Origin: RGIG4074 sp964459165 | GTDB taxonomy: Bacteria; Bacillota; Clostridia; Christensenellales; Borkfalkiaceae | NCBI GenBank assembly: GCA_964459165.1 | Contig: CAYWKM010000042.1 | Span: 1-16,998 of the forward strand | Reading direction: 5' to 3' | DNA length: 16,998 bases | Shown: piece by piece, positions 14,633 to 16,998 of the stretch | Layout: each line of letters starts with the position of its first letter | Position numbering within the stretch: the stretch's first letter is position 1 | Program-made: the position numbers and the translations under genes | Notes under the pieces: generated by a model | The model's database searches: none | Told to the model about the DNA's origin: nothing | The model's input: the letters and a program-made list of their open reading frames with translations, nothing else

Positions 14633-15355
14633 ATGCCTGAATTTAAACATTTTATTTCCTTGGGATATTTTTGCGGCGTGGCTTCCACCTTGGAAAATCT
14701 CGGCTTGCGTTCCGCCGCTTATCCCGTGGATTGGTGTCTTTCCGAATTTCCCGAGCTCCTCTGTCTGATCGAAAACGGCTTTCAAAATTTCCTCTCCTAC
14801 GACGACATGGCGCAAAGCAGAAAAATACGATCGCGATACATAAACGCCTACGGCGTAATTTTCGTGCATGACTTTACGAGATTTCTTCCTCTGTCCGATC
14901 AGATAGAAACCGTAAAGGAGAAATACGAGAGGAGAATCCGTCGCTTCTGCCGAGACATTCGGGAGCCTACCCTTTTTCTGCGTTTTTTAAAGGACGAAAA
15001 GGAGCTTTCCTTTATCGAAAAAAATAAAGATCGCATCCAAAATCTTTTAAAAAGCTTCCATCCCGATAACGAAATCCTGTATATTGCCAATAGCTCCTAC
15101 CGTTCGGAAACGGTGGATTTTTACCCTGTGGACGGCGACGAAAACGGACATATCCACATCGGAAACTTCATCGAGAAAAACGGGGAGCTGAGCGAATATC
15201 TGAATCGCGTCTATTATCCGGATCGACAGAAAAATATAGACCGACTGAAAAACAAAAAGAAGCGGAGAAGGTATCCCTTCCCCCGTCGGACGATTCCCCG
15301 TTTCCTGATCAGGAAGCTTCTCGGCAAAGAATATATTCACGACAAAGAATTTTGA
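14633..15355 (+). CDS. DUF1796-type putative papain-like cysteine peptidase family protein
   Basis: The 240-residue protein matches my recollection of the DUF1796/'putative papain-like cysteine peptidase' family. It starts with a FISLGYFCGVA segment (7-17, Cys14) followed by LGLRSAAYPVDWCLSE (23-38), then a YINAYGVIFVHDF segment (69-81, His79). Cys14 and His79 sit where a catalytic pair could be, but proteolytic activity in this family is a prediction only, and some members occur with polysaccharide genes. There is no signal peptide or membrane helix, so it is probably cytoplasmic. The tail is strongly basic (KKKRRRYPFPRR). GGAG lies eight bases before the ATG. It is a single gene, divergent from grpE, with its own promoter. 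No clear terminator follows; a hairpin at 15370-15403 is the only candidate. Confidence 0.7.
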   Translation: MPEFKHFISLGYFCGVASTLENLGLRSAAYPVDWCLSEFPELLCLIENGFQNFLSYDDMAQSRKIRSRYINAYGVIFVHDFTRFLPLSDQIETVKEKYERRIRRFCRDIREPTLFLRFLKDEKELSFIEKNKDRIQNLLKSFHPDNEILYIANSSYRSETVDFYPVDGDENGHIHIGNFIEKNGELSEYLNRVYYPDRQKNIDRLKNKKKRRRYPFPRRTIPRFLIRKLLGKEYIHDKEF

Positions 15356-15369
15356 AGACCGAAAGAAAA

Positions 15370-15403
15370 ATACGGAAACGGAAAAATTTTTTATTTTCCG
15401 TAT
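15370..15403 (+). other. Hairpin between the DUF1796-type gene and the OPRT-like gene, touching the next -35 box
   Basis: Nine perfect pairs join 15370-15378 to 15395-15403. An alternative eight-pair stem (15378-15385 and later TTTTCCGT) is also possible. There is no U-tract directly after the stem, so it is not a typical terminator. Its last base is the first base of the TAGACA -35 box of the downstream gene, so an effect on that promoter or weak termination is conceivable. Confidence 0.4.
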
Positions 15404-15431
15404 AGACAAAACGGTTTTTTTATAGTAGAAT
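15403..15431 (+). promoter_or_regulatory. Promoter for the OPRT-like gene
   Basis: TAGACA (15403-15408), a 17-base spacer and TAGAAT (15426-15431), each one base from consensus. The start codon is 36 bases further with a GAGGGAG ribosome binding site between. Confidence 0.72.
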
Positions 15432-15467
15432 ATAGATAATACTTTATAGAGAGGGAGAAAATAAACT

Positions 15468-16097
15468 ATGATCACGAGAACCACAGAAGTCACTTCTCGC
15501 AGAAACAAGCGCATCGCCATGAAAATCATTCAAGGACATTTCGCCACAACGCATTCGCATATCAACTATTTCTTGGATATGACGGAAATAAAATCCTTGC
15601 ACAAAATGGCAAAGGCGGTGGCGCAGGAGTTCGCCAACGAATACGCAAACACGCCGATCGAAGCGATCGTATGCACGGAACGAACCAAGATGATCGGAGC
15701 GTTCTTAGCCGAAGAGCTCTCCGCTTCGGGCATCAACCGCGATTTGGACATCGTCGTCATCACGCCGGAATTCAACAGCTTCAATCAGATGCTTTTGCGC
15801 GACAACGTGCAATCTCTCATCTGGCAGAAACACGTGCTTTTGCTCACCGCTTCCATCACGACGGGACTGACGGCGAGCTCCGCCCTGGACGGCGTCAATT
15901 ACTACGGGGCGACGCCCGTGGGACTCGCCACCCTCTTCTCTACGTTGGAGAGCGTATCGGGGCTCCCCATCAAGAGCATCTTCGACAAGCAAGATATCTC
16001 CGGCTACAGCACGCACGTACCCGCCGAATGCCCCCTGTGCGCCAAAAAGATCAAGCTCGACGCGCTCGTCAACAGCTACGGCTACTCCAAACTGTAA
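15468..16097 (+). CDS. Orotate phosphoribosyltransferase-like protein with degenerate PRPP loop
   Basis: This 209-residue protein resembles a Clostridia family usually labelled orotate phosphoribosyltransferase. It has a type I PRTase-like core: a central strand IEAIVCTERTKMIGAFLAEEL (64-84) and the PRPP-loop region VLLLTASITTGLT (123-135). In true PRTases the loop begins with two acidic residues (DD or ED) that bind ribose hydroxyls; here they are Thr127-Ala128, while the following TTG is kept. A CPLC pair (Cys188, Cys191) near the C-terminus could bind metal, and the end is VNSYGYSKL. The classic UMP-forming activity is therefore doubtful. It may be a regulator or a binding protein built on the PRTase fold. 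It is monocistronic, with no pyrimidine genes nearby. The ATG has GAGGGAG about ten bases upstream. Confidence 0.75.
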   Translation: MITRTTEVTSRRNKRIAMKIIQGHFATTHSHINYFLDMTEIKSLHKMAKAVAQEFANEYANTPIEAIVCTERTKMIGAFLAEELSASGINRDLDIVVITPEFNSFNQMLLRDNVQSLIWQKHVLLLTASITTGLTASSALDGVNYYGATPVGLATLFSTLESVSGLPIKSIFDKQDISGYSTHVPAECPLCAKKIKLDALVNSYGYSKL

Positions 16098-16166
16098 ATT
16101 CTTCCCGACGGCAACGACAGGGCGTCCCCGTCTCAAAAATGAAACCGTAAATTTAACGGTTAACGC

Positions 16167-16195
16167 TTGACATAGAGAGACGGTCGGATTATAAT
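16167..16195 (+). promoter_or_regulatory. Consensus sigma-A promoter for mscL
   Basis: Perfect TTGACA (16167-16172), a 17-base spacer and perfect TATAAT (16190-16195). AGGAG at 16216-16220 lies eight bases before the ATG at 16229. This is the strongest promoter match in the window. Confidence 0.88.
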
Positions 16196-16228
16196 ATTTT
16201 CACAAAATTATTATTAGGAGTACGTTCT

Positions 16229-16762
16229 ATGAAAACGTTTTTCAAAGAATTTAAAGAGTTTATCACTCGCGGAAATGTTCTCGACATGGCTGTCGGCATT
16301 ATCATCGGCAGCGCCTTTACGGCGATCGTAACCTCGATCGTAAACAACATATTGACTCCGCTGATCAATTGGATTCCCGGGTCCGACGGCACGGGCGCTT
16401 TACAGGTAATTTTGAGAGAAGCGCAGCTGGACGCCGACGGAAACGTTCTTACCGAAGCCTTGTTCATCGATTTCGGCGCGGTCATATCGGCTGTCGTAAC
16501 ATTCCTTATTACGGCGTTCGTTTTGTTCTTAATCGTCAGGGCGTTTAACCATATGCGCGCAAGGGCAGAAAAGGTGAAAGAATCGCTCGCGAAGAAGGAA
16601 GAGGAAGAGAAGGAAATCTCCGAAGAACAGGCGAAAGCCGTCGAAGAGGTCGCTCCCGCCGCTCCCGCCGCTCCCGCCGCCCCCGCCGTCACAACGGAGG
16701 ATTTGCTTACCGAAATCCGCGATTTACTGAAAGCGCAAAACGCTCCGAACGAAAATAAATAG
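16229..16762 (+). CDS. mscL: Large-conductance mechanosensitive channel MscL
   Basis: MscL is a pentameric channel that opens under membrane tension and releases solutes on osmotic downshock. The N-terminus FKEFKEFITRGNVLDMAVG (5-23) followed by IIIGSAFTAIVTSIVNNILTP is the family signature. TM1 is about 17-45, the extracellular loop about 46-77, TM2 about 78-106, then a charged cytoplasmic helix. At 177 residues it is longer than the usual 130-150. The extra length comes from a Glu/Lys-rich segment (115-141), an Ala-Pro-Ala repeat (142-153) and a final helix TTEDLLTEIRDLLKAQ (155-170), which matches the C-terminal bundle helix of MscL. It has a consensus promoter, its own AGGAG site and a downstream terminator-like hairpin, so it is a single-gene unit. 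Confidence 0.96.
   Translation: MKTFFKEFKEFITRGNVLDMAVGIIIGSAFTAIVTSIVNNILTPLINWIPGSDGTGALQVILREAQLDADGNVLTEALFIDFGAVISAVVTFLITAFVLFLIVRAFNHMRARAEKVKESLAKKEEEEKEISEEQAKAVEEVAPAAPAAPAAPAVTTEDLLTEIRDLLKAQNAPNENK
16652..16687 (+). repeat. Four 9-bp tandem repeats coding Ala-Pro-Ala in mscL
   Basis: GCTCCCGCC occurs three times in tandem (16652, 16661, 16670), then GCCCCCGCC at 16679. The repeat keeps the frame and codes a flexible linker between the TM2 region and the C-terminal helix. Copy number could vary by slippage without shifting the frame. Confidence 0.9.
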
Positions 16763-16926
16763 CCGAAGGGGTTGCGGCGAAAAGCGAGACGCGCGATTGC
16801 CGCAGTCTCCGCCGAAGCATGAAAACGCCGACGGCGCGAGGAAGAAACGGCCGACCGCAAATCGTTTCAGGCTTGCCGTCGTAAGCCGAACGCCGAACCC
16901 TCGAAAAAATCGAATCGTCAGAATCG
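16763..16926 (+). other. GC-rich mscL 3' region, no gene recognised
   Basis: These 164 bases between the mscL stop and the terminator hairpin hold no convincing coding frame. They contain several short complementary pairs, such as TGCGGC with GCCGCA (about 16772-16805), GGCTT with AAGCC (about 16871-16888) and CGCCG-A-CGGCG (about 16829-16839). This may be a structured 3' untranslated region; no known RNA family is recognised. Confidence 0.4.
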
Positions 16927-16964
16927 GGAATGAGCTCTGTATCGCACAGAGCTCATTCCTTTTC
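16927..16964 (+). terminator. Terminator-like hairpin after mscL
   Basis: A perfect 14-bp stem (16927-16940 with 16946-16959) closes the five-base loop ATCGC and is followed by TTTT, C, G, T. The U-tract is short but the stem is very stable. The element is nearly the same as the terminator at 5209-5246 in matching orientation relative to the upstream gene, including the flanking ATCGGGA. Confidence 0.75.
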
Positions 16965-16998
16965 GTCTAAGAAAAAATCTTCCGTTACCGCAAAAAGA

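Noticed and set aside
14413..14688. A 92-codon N-terminal extension of GrpE
   Set aside because: It is basic and unlike GrpE, crosses the divergent promoter and the start of the DUF1796-type gene, and the internal ATG at 14412 has a good GGAG site.
16145..16163. AACCGT/ACGGTT hairpin as terminator of the OPRT-like gene
   Set aside because: The stem is only six pairs and is not followed by a U-tract. It lies just before the mscL promoter, and its role is unclear.
1..16998. CRISPR array, tRNA or rRNA gene, insertion sequence, prophage or toxin-antitoxin pair
   Set aside because: No regularly spaced direct repeats, tRNA cloverleaf, transposase motif or phage gene was seen. The only tandem repeats are coding repeats in the surface protein and mscL.

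Overview
The window looks like a chromosomal scaffold from a Gram-positive, Clostridia-like member of the Firmicutes (Bacillota), probably a metagenome assembly. The grounds are the grpE-dnaK-dnaJ and prmA-rsmE-mtaB-HIT gene sets in Firmicutes style, strong AGGAG-type ribosome binding sites, TTGACA/TATAAT promoters, a BspA-like surface protein with Cys-rich repeats, and a run of exactly 100 N (4960-5059) typical of a scaffolding gap. I cannot name the genus or order from the sequence alone.

Layout. The plus strand opens with the last 28 codons of an XRE-type helix-turn-helix regulator (1-87). From 142 to 14412 every gene is on the minus strand. Read in the direction of transcription (right to left) these are: grpE (14412-13837), dnaK (13712-11913), a strong hairpin, dnaJ (11843-10707) and its terminator; a 1106-residue membrane-anchored protein with 12 Cys-rich repeats and BspA-type leucine-rich repeats (10535-7215) with its own promoter and terminator; a PlsC-like acyltransferase and a diacylglycerol/lipid kinase (7079-5378) as a two-gene operon; the assembly gap; a membrane processive family 2 glycosyltransferase (4912-3584) with its own terminator; and the compact operon prmA-rsmE-mtaB-HIT (3429-142), with a good promoter and a terminator that overlaps the stop codon of the convergent XRE gene. 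From 14633 onward the plus strand carries three single genes, each with its own promoter: a DUF1796-type protein divergent from grpE, an orotate-phosphoribosyltransferase-like protein with a degenerate PRPP loop, and mscL.

How the genes work together. GrpE, DnaK and DnaJ form the Hsp70 folding machine. PrmA (ribosomal protein L11 methylation), RsmE (16S rRNA m3U methylation) and MtaB (tRNA ms2t6A methylthiolation) modify the translation apparatus, followed by a HINT-type nucleotide hydrolase. In many Firmicutes these two groups are contiguous (hrcA-grpE-dnaK-dnaJ-prmA-rsmE-mtaB). Here they are separated by about 7.3 kb holding envelope genes (surface LRR protein, acyltransferase, lipid kinase, glycosyltransferase), and neither hrcA nor a CIRCE operator is visible next to grpE.

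I do not see a clear unknown multi-gene system such as a CRISPR, phage, toxin-antitoxin or defence island. The most unusual items are the OPRT-like protein lacking the PRPP-loop acidic pair, the CxnCxxCxnH repeat array, a near-identical terminator-like element found after both the lipid kinase and mscL, and the hairpin between dnaK and dnaJ.
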